NCBI GenBank assembly: GCA_963662175.1
Contig: OY759220.1
Span: 46,410,136-46,474,135, forward strand
DNA length: 64,000 nt
From: Aradus depressus
Taxonomy: Eukaryota; Arthropoda; Insecta; Hemiptera; Aradidae
Direction of reading: 5' to 3'
Position numbers and translations under genes: made by a program. Shown one piece after another: positions 1-10,690 of this stretch; the first letter of the stretch is position 1; every line of letters begins with the position of its first letter. The notes under the pieces were generated by a model. It did no database searches. It saw only the letters and a list, made by a program, of their open reading frames with translations, and was not told where the DNA came from.

Positions 1-595
1 CTAGTGCCCTCTCATTTATGCTAACAAGTCATCGCGTTTTACCGATTCGTTGTAATAAGCGTCGTGAGTTTAAGTCGAATGATATTCTCGCCAGGCAATC
101 ATGCCGAATTTAATTTCTCAGAAGACTCCCCCTTAAATTTGATAGTAAATTCAAAGAAATTCTGGGATCTAATATCTGCTCTCTTCACCCCCCCCCCCCC
201 CCCCACACCAAACCCCCCTGGCTGCAAAAAAGAAATTTAGATTAGCATGATTACTCACGTTAAAGAATTGTAGTAACACAATTAAAGGAAGGTGGAAAAC
301 AGTATTGACTTGAAAGACTGCTATAGTTGAGTCTTCCCTATGGAATCCTGGAATCTCACCCGATCGATTTGGCTGAAAGTCGATAGATAATTGAGATCAT
401 CCAGGACTGGTTTTGGAACAAGGCTCTGATCCTCGTGAGCCGAGCTAGTGGACCTCCAAATGGCCTGTATTGAAATGCCAAATCACCCTACCGATCGTGG
501 CCAATTCCACGACTATCCCCTCGTGTCGCCAAAATGCACTCGCAGCCCTGGGGTGTCATCGGGAGTTCAGACATGAATTATGTTTTTACTCCCTC
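1..595. other. No gene recognised; unique-looking DNA
   Basis: I see no convincing coding frame, RNA gene or intact transposon. The only low-complexity element is a 17-nt C run at 188-204. Confidence 0.5.
188..204. repeat. poly(C) run, 17 nt
   Basis: Uninterrupted C run just before a short CA/C-rich stretch; first of sixteen G/C homopolymers of 13 nt or more in the window. Confidence 0.95.
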
Positions 596-1345
596 AGCTA
601 AGCGAAGTATAGGGGAAGTTATGTAATCTGTTAAAAATTCGATGCAGAATTTTCAACGGAAATTCATATTTTCCGACCTCCAGACAGATTCCAAATATAA
701 AAAAAAATGTCTGTCTGTATTTTAGTCTGTGAACACAATAACTCCCGATAGAATGAATGTAGGGACACGTCATTTTATATGTGTGACCTGAATCACATAA
801 GGACAACACCTATCAATTTTCCGCCAAATCAACACTTATTAATTAATCGGAATCGGCAAAAGGAAATTGGGGGGAGGAGGGGGGGGGGGGGGGATCAGAG
901 GAGGGTTCAACTCAAAAATCCCAATAACTGCCTATGTGATGCATGTTTCGGTAGCAAATTTCATATTTAAAGTCATAACTCAATGAGGGCATAACCTGTC
1001 AAATTTCAGCGATATCGGCCGGAGGAAGAGGAGTTCAGGAGAAAGCTCAATTCAAAAACCCTAATAACTGTCGATGTAATGAATATATCGACACATAGTG
1101 TGAGGATCTAAGGGCCTATATGTAAGTCAACTATTGATTTGTAGCCTACACACGGTCGATTGATGTGGGAGAGAGAAAGAGAGAGAGAGAAGGAAGACCT
1201 ATTTGATTCAATCGAGCTGGCGAAGTACATCGCCGGTGATTCACCGACCATTTTTTATTTTTATTTTGGTAGTCAGGTAGTCAACATGAAAAATTCCTTT
1301 CAAAATTCAAAATAGATTTTTTGAAAAATAATATAACTTTCTCTG
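596..1345 (+). mobile_element. Dispersed repeat D1, most complete copy
   Basis: This is the longest copy of a family seen about 20 times here. Order of conserved blocks: a head (AGTTATGTAATC, AAAATTCGATG, GGAAATTCAT); a block with CACAATAACTCCCGAT and CACCTATCAATTTTC; a purine-rich block that has become a G run; a second block with CAATAACTGCC and GTCAACTATTGATTT; a tail with GGCGAAGTACAT and GGTGATTCACCGA. It closes at about 1285-1345 with a degraded reverse complement of the head (AACATGAAAAATTCC, ATATAACTTTC). Terminal inverted repeats of about 55 bp with no coding capacity suggest a non-autonomous DNA transposon or fold-back element. The class and exact ends are inference. The small open frames inside have no protein support. 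Confidence 0.6.
879..893. repeat. poly(G) run, 15 nt, inside D1
   Basis: Lies at the D1 position that reads GAAGGAAGGGGGG in other copies, so it looks like expansion of a pre-existing purine block. Confidence 0.9.
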
Positions 1346-2084
1346 TAGAATTGCGCACATAAAAACGGAACGGTTCCTTCGTTGGTATCAAACCCAGAGC
1401 CATTATTTATTGCAATTAAAAGTTTGTTGGCTAGCCGATCGGTCAAAGTCACTCCTAATTACTGGAGGAGGTTCTGTGATAGATGGCTCTCATTACCAAA
1501 CTCATTTATCCGGCTGATTGGACCCCCTCTCTTCTGTCCGGATAATGGATCCCCACCATTGGTGTTCCTTTTCAGATCAAACATTGCTACATTAAACCCA
1601 GACCCCCCCTCCATTCTTCTTTCTTTTTTGAATTGGGTTTCAAAATGGCCATCCTTTTATTTATCTGAGTTCAATGTTAAATTGTTTGACTAACTTAATT
1701 AATTTTCTTTTTCTTATATTTTTGAAAACATTTCTTGGTGAATGAAAGTCGGGCCATTCTATGTCAAATCGAAATTTAAAAAAAAAACTATTTTTAGTAG
1801 GCTGTACAAGTGGAAAATATGGAAAATAGAGATTTTTGTATTTTTTATGCATACCTACATTTTCTAAGACTAAATTTTTTAAATGGGGTAAAACGCCAAT
1901 TTTGAGCTATCTTGTGCTTATATAAAGTTTGTCGTAGAGAGTTAATGACTCCTTACATTTTAAACTCTTGAAGAAGGGCTACAATTTGATGACATTCACA
2001 CGCCTAAAAACAATATAGTATACAGAAATATGAGATTTGGCCATAACCGTGATTTTCTTATAACAACTACTTTTTTACAGAACA
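1346..2084. other. No gene recognised; AT-rich
   Basis: A 103-codon plus-strand frame at 1382-1693 has no ATG at its first position and no family resemblance. The stretch otherwise looks like unique AT-rich DNA. Confidence 0.4.
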
Positions 2085-2438
2085 CTCTCCCTCTCCCTCT
2101 CCCTCTCCCTCCCCCTCTCCCTCTCCCTCTCCCTCCCCTCCCCCTCTCCCTCCCCCTCTCCCTCTCCCTCCCCCTCTCCCTCTCCCTCTCCCTCCCCCTC
2201 TCCCTCTCCCTCTCCCTCTCCCTCCCCCTCTCCCTCTCCCTCTCCCTCTCCCTCCCCCTCTCCCTCTCCCTCTCCCTCTCCCTCCCCCTCCCCCTCCCCC
2301 TCTCCCTCTCCCTCTCCCTCTCCCTCTCCCTCCCCCTCTCCCTCCCCCTCTCCCTCCCCCTCTCCCTCCCCCTCTCCCTCCCCCTCTCCCTCTCCCTCTC
2401 CCTCTCCCTCTCCCTCCCCCTCTCCATCCCCCTTCTCC
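2085..2438. repeat. CT-rich simple repeat (CCCTCT)n with CCCCCT variants
   Basis: About 350 bp of almost pure pyrimidine built from hexamer units CTCCCT interspersed with CCCCCT. The long frames it creates (Leu/Pro/Ser on plus, Arg/Gly/Glu on minus) are artefacts of composition. A homopurine/homopyrimidine mirror-rich tract of this length can form triplex (H-) DNA; that is general knowledge, not something shown here. Confidence 0.95.
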
Positions 2439-2506
2439 TTTAATAATCATTTCTTACTGGTATTACTGGGTTATGGAACACACACATACAATTTTTTTTT
2501 CGAACT

Positions 2507-3085
2507 TTTGGAAACAGGTGTCGGAAAACATGAAAATCCGTTAAAAACTCCGCATCGAAATTTTGACCGATTACATAACTTCCCATATACTTTGTTCAGT
2601 TGGGGAAGTAAAAGAAAAAAGTCGACGTGTGTGTCTGTGACATGGATTAGGGGTCGGGGGTCTGTGACGGGGATTAGGGGTCGGGGGCTTAAAACAGAGT
2701 CTTTATTAACTGCCATTGTAATGAATGTATTAACGCGAAATGTCGTATGTCAATATCTAACCCTATTGGGACGACACCTATCAATTTCCAGCGGGATCGG
2801 CCGAAGGGAAGGGGGAGAATTCAGAGGGGGCTCAGCTCCACGACTCCAATAACTGCCGATATAATGAATTTATCTATATGTATTAAATTATATATATATA
2901 TTTAGTGTAAATTTTACACAAAATTTAGTGTAATTGATTAATTCGTGTTGGGGATGTAATTTTCTGGTGATTTGCCGACTTTTGTATTATTATTCTTTTC
3001 AAACTTGAATTTGACATATATGACATTCCGGGCGGGTTCTCGACATTGAATGTTGATATAACTTTTCCTATAGGTACCTACTTTG
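2507..3085 (+). mobile_element. D1 copies: inverted head followed by internal and tail blocks
   Basis: 2507-2600 is the D1 head on the minus strand (GACCGATTACATAACTTCCC reads its reverse complement). From about 2696 a plus-strand copy follows: TAATGAATGTATTAACGCG, GACGACACCTATCAATTTCC, CGATATAATGAATTTAT, then the tail TTAATTCGTGTTGGGG. It ends in a degenerate inverted head around 3035-3080. Confidence 0.5.
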
Positions 3086-3212
3086 TATAGATGGGGCGGT
3101 AACCAACAGACAGACCAGGATTTTTCACCAGAGCCAGCACTTTAATAAGGAAAGCCTCAAATTAATGGACCAACTTGCTACTGACTTTAACTCGGATTAC
3201 AAACTTCAAGAT

Positions 3213-3227
3213 CCCCCCCCCCCCCCC
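3213..3227. repeat. poly(C) run, 15 nt
   Basis: C run followed by ACCCCCTCCCC; 70 bp from a G run on the same strand (3300-3312), so the pair could form a G/C hairpin. Confidence 0.9.
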
Positions 3228-3299
3228 ACCCCCTCCCCAACTTTACCAGCATTTTTTTCCTTTTCTTATATTCTACTTTTCTGCTTATTTTTTTTTTTT

Positions 3300-3312
3300 G
3301 GGGGGGGGGGGG
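3300..3312. repeat. poly(G) run, 13 nt
   Basis: Immediately follows a run of nine T residues. Confidence 0.9.
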
Positions 3313-3392
3313 CTTCTTTTCTGAGCCTTGTTACATCGTTATAAAACTTTTTTTAAGATTCTGACTTTAAATAGAGAAAGCTCGACATTGTT

Positions 3393-3394
<2 letters not shown>

Positions 3395-3476
<82 letters not shown>
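3395..3476. repeat. (TA)n microsatellite
   Basis: About 40 uninterrupted TA dinucleotides. The Tyr-Ile frame across it is an artefact. Confidence 0.97.
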
Positions 3477-3481
<5 letters not shown>

Positions 3482-3539
3482 ATATAAATTATTCAAAAGC
3501 GAGTTGAATAATTTAATGAAATATACATTTAAAAAAAAT

Positions 3540-4080
3540 TTGATGTTGGTCTGTCTGTTTTTGTCTGTTCGTTTGTCAGTCTGTCTATGTTTGTCTGTTT
3601 GTCTGTGATGGCGATAATACCTCTCAATAGAGTGAATGTATCTACCCAACATTTTATACATCGTAATAACATTTTATACATAGATGTAATGAAACCAACG
3701 AATTTTACTTCCCTCGGTATATGAAGTGTCTGTATGTATGTGAATATCCCGAATATATCAAAACGAAATTTATTTTGTTCCAGAATCTCTTTAGGACGGC
3801 ACTTCTTGATTGTCTCTAATAACTGCCTGTAATGCAAAAGTGAATTTTGAACTTTCTACCGAAGATGGCCGAACCAAAACCAGCACGTTATGTACCTATA
3901 TATATTTTTGTGCAATTAGACAATTTTGAAAGTTGACCAAATTGTTGTACTGTAAACATTATCTTTAATGAGGTATCGCAACGAAATCGATCGAAGGAAG
4001 GGGAGACAGAGAAGGCTGTCAACTCAAAAACCAAATAACTGTCGTTGTATCAAATTCACATAGATAAACCGCAATGAAAC
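3540..4080 (+). mobile_element. TGTC-rich simple tract and decayed D1 pieces
   Basis: 3543-3608 is rich in TCTG/TGTC, like the GTCTGTCTGTGAACAC segment of D1. After it come recognisable D1 blocks: TTTACTTCCCTCGGTATATG (inverted head), TAATAACTGCCTGTAATGC, and AATAACTGTCGTTGTATC near 4035. Order and strand are scrambled, so several truncated copies are likely. Confidence 0.4.
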
Positions 4081-4187
4081 TGAACTGTAGTTACTCGAAC
4101 GATCTAGATAAGATTTTTGTAAAGTGATCTTTAAGCAGTTCATGTAAACAAACATTTAATTTGTTTTCATGAACAAACACATAAATT

Positions 4188-4565
4188 CAACAAAAATAAT
4201 GAAATTTGCTAGGTATACAACATACAACAAAAATAATGAAATTTGCTAGGTATACAACATACAACAAAAATAATGAAATTTGCTGGGTATACAACATACA
4301 ACAAAAATAATGAAATTTGCTGGGTATACAACATACAACAAAAATAATGAAATTTGCTAGGTATACAACATACAACAAAAATAATGAAATTTGCTAGGTA
4401 TACAACATACAACAAAAATAATGAAATTTGCTAGGTATACAACATACAACAAAAATAATGAAATTTGCTAGGTATACAACATACAACAAAAATAATGAAA
4501 TTTGCTAGGTATACAACATACAACAAAAATAATGAAATTTGCTAGGTATACAACATACAACAAAA
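4188..4565 (+). repeat. 37-bp satellite, 10 tandem copies
   Basis: TGAAATTTGCT recurs every 37 bp starting at 4200 (4200, 4237, ... 4533). Copies three and four share a GCTGGG variant where the rest have GCTAGG; otherwise they look identical. The minus-strand frames of about 65 residues through it are composition artefacts, with a 37-codon super-period because 37 is not a multiple of three. Confidence 0.95.
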
Positions 4566-4605
4566 CTTACCTTATTTAACTTTTACCTGTCTATTGTAGT
4601 TAGCA

Positions 4606-4634
4606 CTGAAGATGGTCTTATAGGACCTAAAGCT
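4606..4634 (+). other. Hammerhead-like core, degenerate (candidate)
   Basis: CTGAAGA is followed by one T, a GGTC/GACC hairpin with a short loop, then TAAAGC in place of GAAAC. It fits the CTGANGA-hairpin-GAAA pattern seen elsewhere in the window except for the G-to-T change. Catalysis is doubtful. Confidence 0.25.
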
Positions 4635-4684
4635 GGCTATGCTAATAAAACTTGTGAGTGGACAACAACTCTGTGTCTTTTATA

Positions 4685-4863
4685 TCAGGTAGTCGTTAAA
4701 GACCCCTGCCCTAGATGAATGAAAATTTAGGGTAGGCATAATTTAGGACTCCCACAGTAGAGTCGGGCTCATATCCACCAGAGTGACGAAAGAGCGCTCT
4801 GGTAGTAGGCGATATGACCTCGTAGTTAAAACCCGGGCATGAGTCATAAAATCTAACCCAACC
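4685..4863 (+). mobile_element. SINE-A, 3' part only
   Basis: Matches the second half of the full SINE at 12149: CAGGTAGTCGTTAAAGACC, GAGTCGGGCTCAT, AGAGCGCTCTGGTAGTAGG, and a tail decayed from CCTAACCTAACCT to CTAACCCAACCT. The tRNA-like head is missing, as expected of a 5'-truncated retrocopy. Confidence 0.85.
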
Positions 4864-4959
4864 TACAACGTAAAGAACCGATTAGTTTAAACTCCAGAAC
4901 TTACGAATATAATAGGTTTTTGAGGTAGATGCAAAACTTTTAAACTTTTTCGACGTCTA

Positions 4960-5360
4960 TATTTCGAATCGCCTTATGAATGAACTTATCGACCAGAAAT
5001 GTTGTATGTAGATCCAGAATCACATAAGGACGATGACGTTTTTAGCCAAATCGGTCGAAAAGAAGGACGTTTTAGAGCGAGAATACATTGAGCTGGGAAA
5101 ACACATTTTCAGAGATTCACTATCGTTTTTTTGTGTTTAAGTGGTCGTAAAACATGAAATTCTGGTGAGAACTCAACATCGATTTTTTTTACTGCTTACA
5201 GCTGCGGAACTAAAAAGGGCTTAGGCCCTTCTCAGAGGCGACTTATATGAAAAGGTTCTACTTCCGCAGCTTTACATTGCATGGGGGAAGTTACTTAATC
5301 GGTCCAAAATTCAATGTCGACCTTGAACAGAATTTCATGTTTTCTGGTCTCTATAAACCA
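4960..5360 (+). mobile_element. D1 repeat pieces around a short inverted repeat
   Basis: Tail block with GAGCTGGGAAAACACAT and AACATGAAATTCTGG up to about 5200, then a new head from about 5277 (GGGGGAAGTTACTTAATCGG). Between them, GCTGCGGAACTA at 5201 and its complement near 5260 (TTCCGCAGC) form a short interrupted inverted repeat. Confidence 0.45.
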
Positions 5361-5439
5361 AAACAGTGTGATGCGGACATTACAGGACTTTCTTATACCA
5401 ACCACGCTTAAAGATCACTCACTCCCCCTTTTCAACATT

Positions 5440-6255
5440 ATTTTATACTGGCATTGCTGTGTATAAGAATGTCTACTATCAAGATAACGCTGTACAAAGA
5501 GACAAAATGAAATGATTTTGAGAAGGGGAGGGGGAGAGAGAGTGATCTGTAAGCGTTGTTGTTATAAGAAAATCCTGTAATGGCTACATCAGATATATTT
5601 TTCTTAATTTTTATAATCTTTCAAAAAAAAAATTTCAAGTTCGTTGCTATGAGTTACGCTTTAAAAATTACTTGGGTATATTCCTTATAGACATTTAGTT
5701 TACATTCATCGGTCGAGGACTTATTTATTGTTCGGAAATTTTATAAGGAACAATTTTGGTATATTTTTGATATGACTAACCGGGGCAAATCAAAGAAACA
5801 TTTTAAAGTATGTGCTTCAAAACTACATTTCAAGATGATTCGTCGGCATACATCTCAAAAACCAAACATCGTATTTCATATAAATTATGTATTTCAATAT
5901 TCTCTACAATGCCCCCCCCCCCCCCCCCCCCCCTAGTACTTGAAAAGATTTTGATTAGGTCATAAACATAGCTGTATCTTGTATAATGTAGTTAGATCCC
6001 GGGGGAGAGTGTTCTCAATTTTCGTTCGATTTCTGCCAAAATCTAATGAAACTTAAGTTAGAACATGTGACCTCTTCGTTCCAAATTTCAAGTTCATAGC
6101 TACAATCGTTTTTGCGGTAGACAGCTCACAACTTTTCAATCTCACACACACACACACAGACAGACAGATATCATCGCAAAAAAGGGTCAAAACGTATTGG
6201 AGGGGACTGTGACACGTTTGCATACTTCCTTAATACTATAGGTATAAGATAGTAA
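5440..6255 (+). mobile_element. Dispersed repeat D2, long copy
   Basis: A second dispersed family, about six copies here. Shared order: ATCTCAAAAACC, CGTATTTCATAT, TTCTCTACAA, TTGATTAGGTCATAAACAT, TATCTTGTA(T/A)AATGTA, GCCAAAATCTAATGA, TTTCAAGTTCATAGCTAC, a CA microsatellite with GACAGACAGA, GGTCAAAACGTATT, ending at CATACTTCCTTAATACTA. No coding frame. The poly(C) run at 5912 interrupts it just after the CTCTACAA block. Class unknown. Confidence 0.55.
5912..5933. repeat. poly(C) run, 22 nt, inside D2
   Basis: Sits where other D2 copies read CTCTACAACTTTTATTTG; among the longest C runs in the window. Confidence 0.95.
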
Positions 6256-6279
6256 AAAAGCCTTTGTTTCTTTGTTGCG

Positions 6280-6450
6280 GTTAACGCAATAACTCCCGAT
6301 AAATGAAATACATTGATAAATAATTTAACAGGGTAAAATAAGTATCACCTTTGTAGATTTTGGGCAAAATCGAAGAGAAACTTAGTTTGTGGATAACTCG
6401 AGTGGGGAAGTACATAACTAGTGAATCACGGAAGACTTTTTATAACTATA
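6280..6450 (+). mobile_element. D1 fragment
   Basis: GCAATAACTCCCGATAAATG, then the tail GTGGGGAAGTACATAACTAG and GTGAATCAC. Confidence 0.45.
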
Positions 6451-7720
6451 AACCGCAAATTTAATTATTTTTTAATTTTAGCCAAAAGCCTGAACTGTGG
6501 GATTTTCATGAATGAATCAGAGAAGTTAGTTAATGACCCTTTTTATGAAGGAGGAGGAAGGGGCGAAGTGTAATCAAATGAGGGGCTGCGGTGCGGAACG
6601 GCATGCTCTGCGGAATAGAGGTTTATCGCAGTGAAGGGGCTGAGGGACCATAAAACCAAGTAACTCTCCCCCTAGGGTGCCCCCTTCCCACATTAAAATT
6701 ACATCGGTAACCCCCTCCCCCCATGAGATACCCCGTCCCTCTTAGTTAATTACAAAAAGTTTTCAGCCGCAAAAAGCAAAGTTCACGTTTAATAACTGTA
6801 CTTCTTTCTGAGGCTTCATGGCCGGGGGGAGGGGGGGCGCGCTAAAACCGTAGACGTATTTTAAATTGAGGCGGAAAAAATCTGAATTATGAAAACCTTT
6901 TATTACAGCTATAGCCGCCCTTTTAAGAAAATTTTAAGAGGATTTCCCCTTTTCCCTCATTTTTCATTTTGAAAAAAAAAAGTAAAGTTCTTTTAAGATA
7001 GTAAAATAATAATGAAATGCGAAGTATAAAAAGAAATATATATAATTCTGAAATAATACAATTTCCAAAATAAAAATGTAAACGACGAAGAGAGGTAAAT
7101 TAATAATTTAAATAGACAATTTTAAATTTTAAATAATCCTCGACCAAAAATTTAAATGAAACACCTCAAAAATATTGATTTGAACTATTCTAAACTACTG
7201 AGTTGATGAACCTGTAATAGATTAATACAGTAGATCAGTAGATTGATACAGTAGATAATATATCTTATTAACACCTCTGGAGTATCGACTACCACATGAA
7301 GAAAGTCGGACCCGTATCGGCTCAACCGTTTGACGTATTTCGTGGGAATGTACGTACATACATTCATACAAACGTACAGATCAAATACACACCTTCTTTT
7401 TGTTTTAGAATAAATATTGCATACAAGTTAAAGATTTGAGGGGAAATCGGCTTCTTCTCACTGGAAGTATTGTGCAGGCGAATAATTCATAAAGGTAGTT
7501 AATCGTCCCTTTATTAAAATTATTTATATATTTGTAAAATTTCTAATAAGCCCAGGCCATTGAAAGTAAATAAATAATAAATAAAATAAGTAAATAAATG
7601 AATAATGATAATATTTGAGTGAAAAGTGGAAGATGGCGGGACGAAGCATTTCACCTGTCTGTCAATCAGCTTTAAAGTGATTCTATGAAGCTCTTTTCCT
7701 AACTTAAATTGAACAGTTCA
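6451..7720. other. No gene recognised
   Basis: Mixed AT-rich DNA with a C/G-rich patch at about 6660-6840. A GAAGATGGCGGG at 7629-7640 resembles a YY1/Pho-type site. None of the short frames resembles a protein I know. Confidence 0.4.
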
Positions 7721-7726
7721 ATGCTT

Positions 7727-8253
7727 ATAAATATAAAATAAAGCTTTCTTTATAAAATATATTGAAAGGAAATGTTAGTCAGAAATGAGTATCCATGTTC
7801 GAGGAGATAACCAGCTTCCCTCATAGATGAAGATGAGGAAGAGGTGAACTCTCCTCTTTGTTATTCATACTTTCCATATCGTTCGTTCAGCCGCAATGCA
7901 AAACTTTAGCTATAGTCACATACGGCGATTGACCAGGACCCGAACATGGAGATAACCGGCTTGGTCAGGTTCGAAAGGAGGAAGCGGTCAAGGAAGAATC
8001 CAGACCTGAACAAAGAGACGGTAACCTCCTCCAGGAGCGGCTGAGATGATGGAGCCACTTCTTTCGTCTCCCCGAAGACCCCACCCCACGGTGAGAAGAC
8101 CGCGTCGATCGACATGAGGTGGAAGGACAGATCTCCGAAGAGCTGAGGCAGGCCAGATATCTTTGGTGTGAAGAGTCACAGGAAGAAGAAGAAGTATATT
8201 TATAAATATGAAATAAAACTTCCTTTATAAAATGTAAGTCAGAAATTTGTGAA
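7727..8253 (+). repeat. Direct repeats flanking a possible decayed LINE tail
   Basis: Two related AT-rich segments, 7727-7790 and 8199-8253 (AATATAAAATAAAGCTT and AATATGAAATAAAACTT, then TTTATAAAATGT and GTCAGAAAT), flank about 400 bp of different composition. Plus-strand reading of 8036-8190 gives pieces such as RLPEDPTPR, RWKD and ISEELRQAR, broken by stops and frame changes. They vaguely resemble the C-terminal end of some non-LTR retrotransposon proteins. I hold the LINE reading weakly. Confidence 0.25.
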
Positions 8254-8445
8254 AATAAATAAACACAATCTTTTATAATTTCTAATAAATATAAATATGG
8301 CGTCATCACTTTTTATTGTAATTTTTGGGTTATCGTGAAATTCCGATGAAAACTGAATATTAATTAGAATTTTTTACCACCAAACACAAAAACAAAACTG
8401 GGGTTAATTTGTTTGTGGCTCATGCCCCGGGTACTACGAGAACAG

Positions 8446-8461
8446 CCCCCCCCCCCCCCCC
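8446..8461. repeat. poly(C) run, 16 nt
   Basis: C run followed by TCCCCC. Confidence 0.9.
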
Positions 8462-8541
8462 TCCCCCGACTACCAGAGTGCACTTTTGTCACATATCCGG
8501 AACTGGTTGTGTGTTGATATACCCACTGACGTTAGGAACCA

Positions 8542-8580
8542 CTGAGGATGACACATTATTGTTTTGTAAAGCGATTTTTG
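8542..8580 (+). other. Hammerhead-like core, degenerate (candidate)
   Basis: AACCACTGAGGATGACACAT is close to the sequence ending each monomer of the 17902-18570 satellite (ACCACTGAGGATGACACAC). The following GAAA is not conserved (GTAAAGC). Confidence 0.25.
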
Positions 8581-8829
8581 GTTCTCGAAATGAACATTTC
8601 TTGTTTCAAGTGTTTTGTTCTCCCGAGAGAGGAGGGTCACGCTAGACAGTTGTCTGGCCTTATCTGCCCCGGGGTGAAGTAGAAATGTGATTCTCTTGTA
8701 TTGTCCTTATCAGGCCAGAACCAATCAACTCTAAACACCCCCCGATAAAACAGATCTCTTCCACTCAGTAGCTAATACAGGACACTATAGATTCATTCTT
8801 CCCATTCGGGACTTTCCAACATGTCAAAC

Positions 8830-9420
8830 ATCTCTATGTAAAATAAACTAATTATATATTCATTTTTAAAAATCACATTCTCTATTGGCACCTACTATAG
8901 CATTTGATATTTAGTGCAATCTAGATGTACTTTATAACAATTCATATTGCCAAATGGATATTCTAAGAGAATAAAATACACACTCAACTACTTGTCAATA
9001 ATTTCATTATATATAATAGTAATTTATTTTTATATTTTATGTATATTATTAAAGTAAAATAAAAAATATACTCATTTCGATAAATAGGCAGACAATTAAA
9101 ACCGAGAATAAAGTCGAAAATAAGATTAAAATAATAAAAATAGCTTATCTTAACAAAACATTTAAACTTCATGCAGATCTACTTCAAAAATTAATTTAAA
9201 TTGAAGTAAATAAATACAAGTAATAATAATGAATAAGAGAAAAAGTAGAAAATATTAATATAACAAAGAAAAAAAAGAAATAAATAAATATAAAATAATA
9301 TATGACAAGGAGAATAAATGAGATAGGTAATGTCTTCTTCAGTGGTAGATAATTTCGAAATTATTATCATTATATTGATCAAACGTTACACGACTATTAC
9401 AGTTTAAAGCCACTTGTCTA
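8830..9420. other. AT-rich tract, no gene
   Basis: About 590 bp dominated by A and T with repeated AATAAATA/ATAAAT words. The minus-strand frames of about 62 codons are Phe/Ile/Tyr-rich composition artefacts. Confidence 0.5.
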
Positions 9421-9479
9421 TATATAGCTTGAAGTTACCCGACTGTAATTTACAGTTACACAACTATATGTAGTTTCGC

Positions 9480-9945
9480 CTCTTACTACATCACAAAGTA
9501 TCTGATTTGTATTTGAGTAGTGTTTTCGGCATGTACCTCAAAAACTGGACGACCTGCGAAAAATCGTATTTCATATCAAATATGTAATTTACTGTTCCCT
9601 GCAACTACTACTTGAAAACATTTTTGATTGGGTCATAAACATAAAAGGTATCTTGTAAAATGTACTTCGGCTCCAGGGTGTAGTGGTTTCAATTTTTGGC
9701 TGATTTCGGCCAAAATTTAATCAGATTTTAGTTAGCATATGTGATCTATTCATTTCAAATTTCAAGTTCATAGTTACTATCGCTTTTGCTGCAGAGAGCT
9801 TACAACTTTCCAATCACATACACACACACACGTACAAAGACATAATCTCGAAAATGGTCAAAACGTATTCTGGAGACCTTGAAACGTGCAAATCCGTTGA
9901 AAACCCGATCTCGGATTTTCGCACGAAGAAAAAATAAATAAACAG
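9480..9945 (+). mobile_element. Dispersed repeat D2 copy
   Basis: Same order as at 5440: ACCTCAAAAACTGG, CGTATTTCATATCA, TTGATTGGGTCATAAACAT, TATCTTGTAAAATGTACTT, GGCCAAAATTTAATCAG, TTTCAAGTTCATAGTTAC, CA microsatellite, GGTCAAAACGTATTC. It extends into a 3' end absent from the first copy: CTTGAAACGTGCAAATCCGT and CCGATCTCGGATTTTCGCAC. Confidence 0.6.
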
Positions 9946-10379
9946 TACAACGGAAAGTTTCTAAAATGCAACTTCTGGGTTCCCAAAAAGACGGTCATAA
10001 AAAAAATTTTGGTTAGAGAAAGAAGTGAGCAGTTTTGACTCCGTTTATGTATTGTTTTGTGACGTTCATTCTCTAAGTGGAAATGTATTATGTATGCTAA
10101 CAGGTTCGTTTTATTTATTATAGTACTAACTAAGTTTATTATATATTTTCTTTATACATGGCGTGTTGCAGTCTGAAGAACATGAGGTCATACCCTAAAG
10201 CATGACTTCTCAGCGGCTCAGGTAGTACTTATTTTCCACTGCCTTCATCTGAGAAAAATGGGACGGTTAATGGGTGGTAGGTTTAGTGGGAATGAATCGA
10301 TGTTACAAGGAAGATGTATCGAAATCCATAGGCACGGTGAGAGGTATCGATGTCATATTTGGTAATTTCTCCTTTAGTG

Positions 10380-10690
10380 AGATTAACAAAAATGCCCATT
10401 AGAGACAGATAGAGAGGACGGTACGGAGGGGATGGAGGGGTGGGGTGGGGGTGTGAAGTGAGGGTGGAGGGGGTGGTATAATGGCGGACGTTATGACAAC
10501 ATGGCGGCTGTCCCCCCCTGCCTTCTCCCGGTCGATACCTACATATTCTCCTTCCTAATTAGGAACTCACCTACACACATGTCCCCCCTTCACCCCTTCC
10601 CCGGCTCTCCCTCACTTCCATCTCAACTTCACTTTTTCATCCAAGAAAATTCTGAGATCCAAGAAGCAGGAGCCCTTCAAACCAGTTAAC
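10380..10690. promoter_or_regulatory. GC-richer island with ATGGCGG motifs (candidate cis-element)
   Basis: A G-rich half (10410-10475) is followed by ATGGCGGAC at 10481 and ATGGCGGCT at 10501, then a C-rich half containing CTAATTAGG. ATGGCGGC is the core of YY1/Pho-type sites (established knowledge). The regulatory role is inference from composition and motif clustering. The 62-codon frame from 10501 has no protein resemblance. Confidence 0.25.

Noticed and set aside
2030..2450. Long Leu/Pro/Ser and Arg/Gly/Glu open frames
   Set aside because: Pure consequence of the CCCTCT simple repeat; open in several frames on both strands.
4188..4565. CRISPR-like array
   Set aside because: The 37-bp units are contiguous with no unique spacers, and the DNA is eukaryotic.
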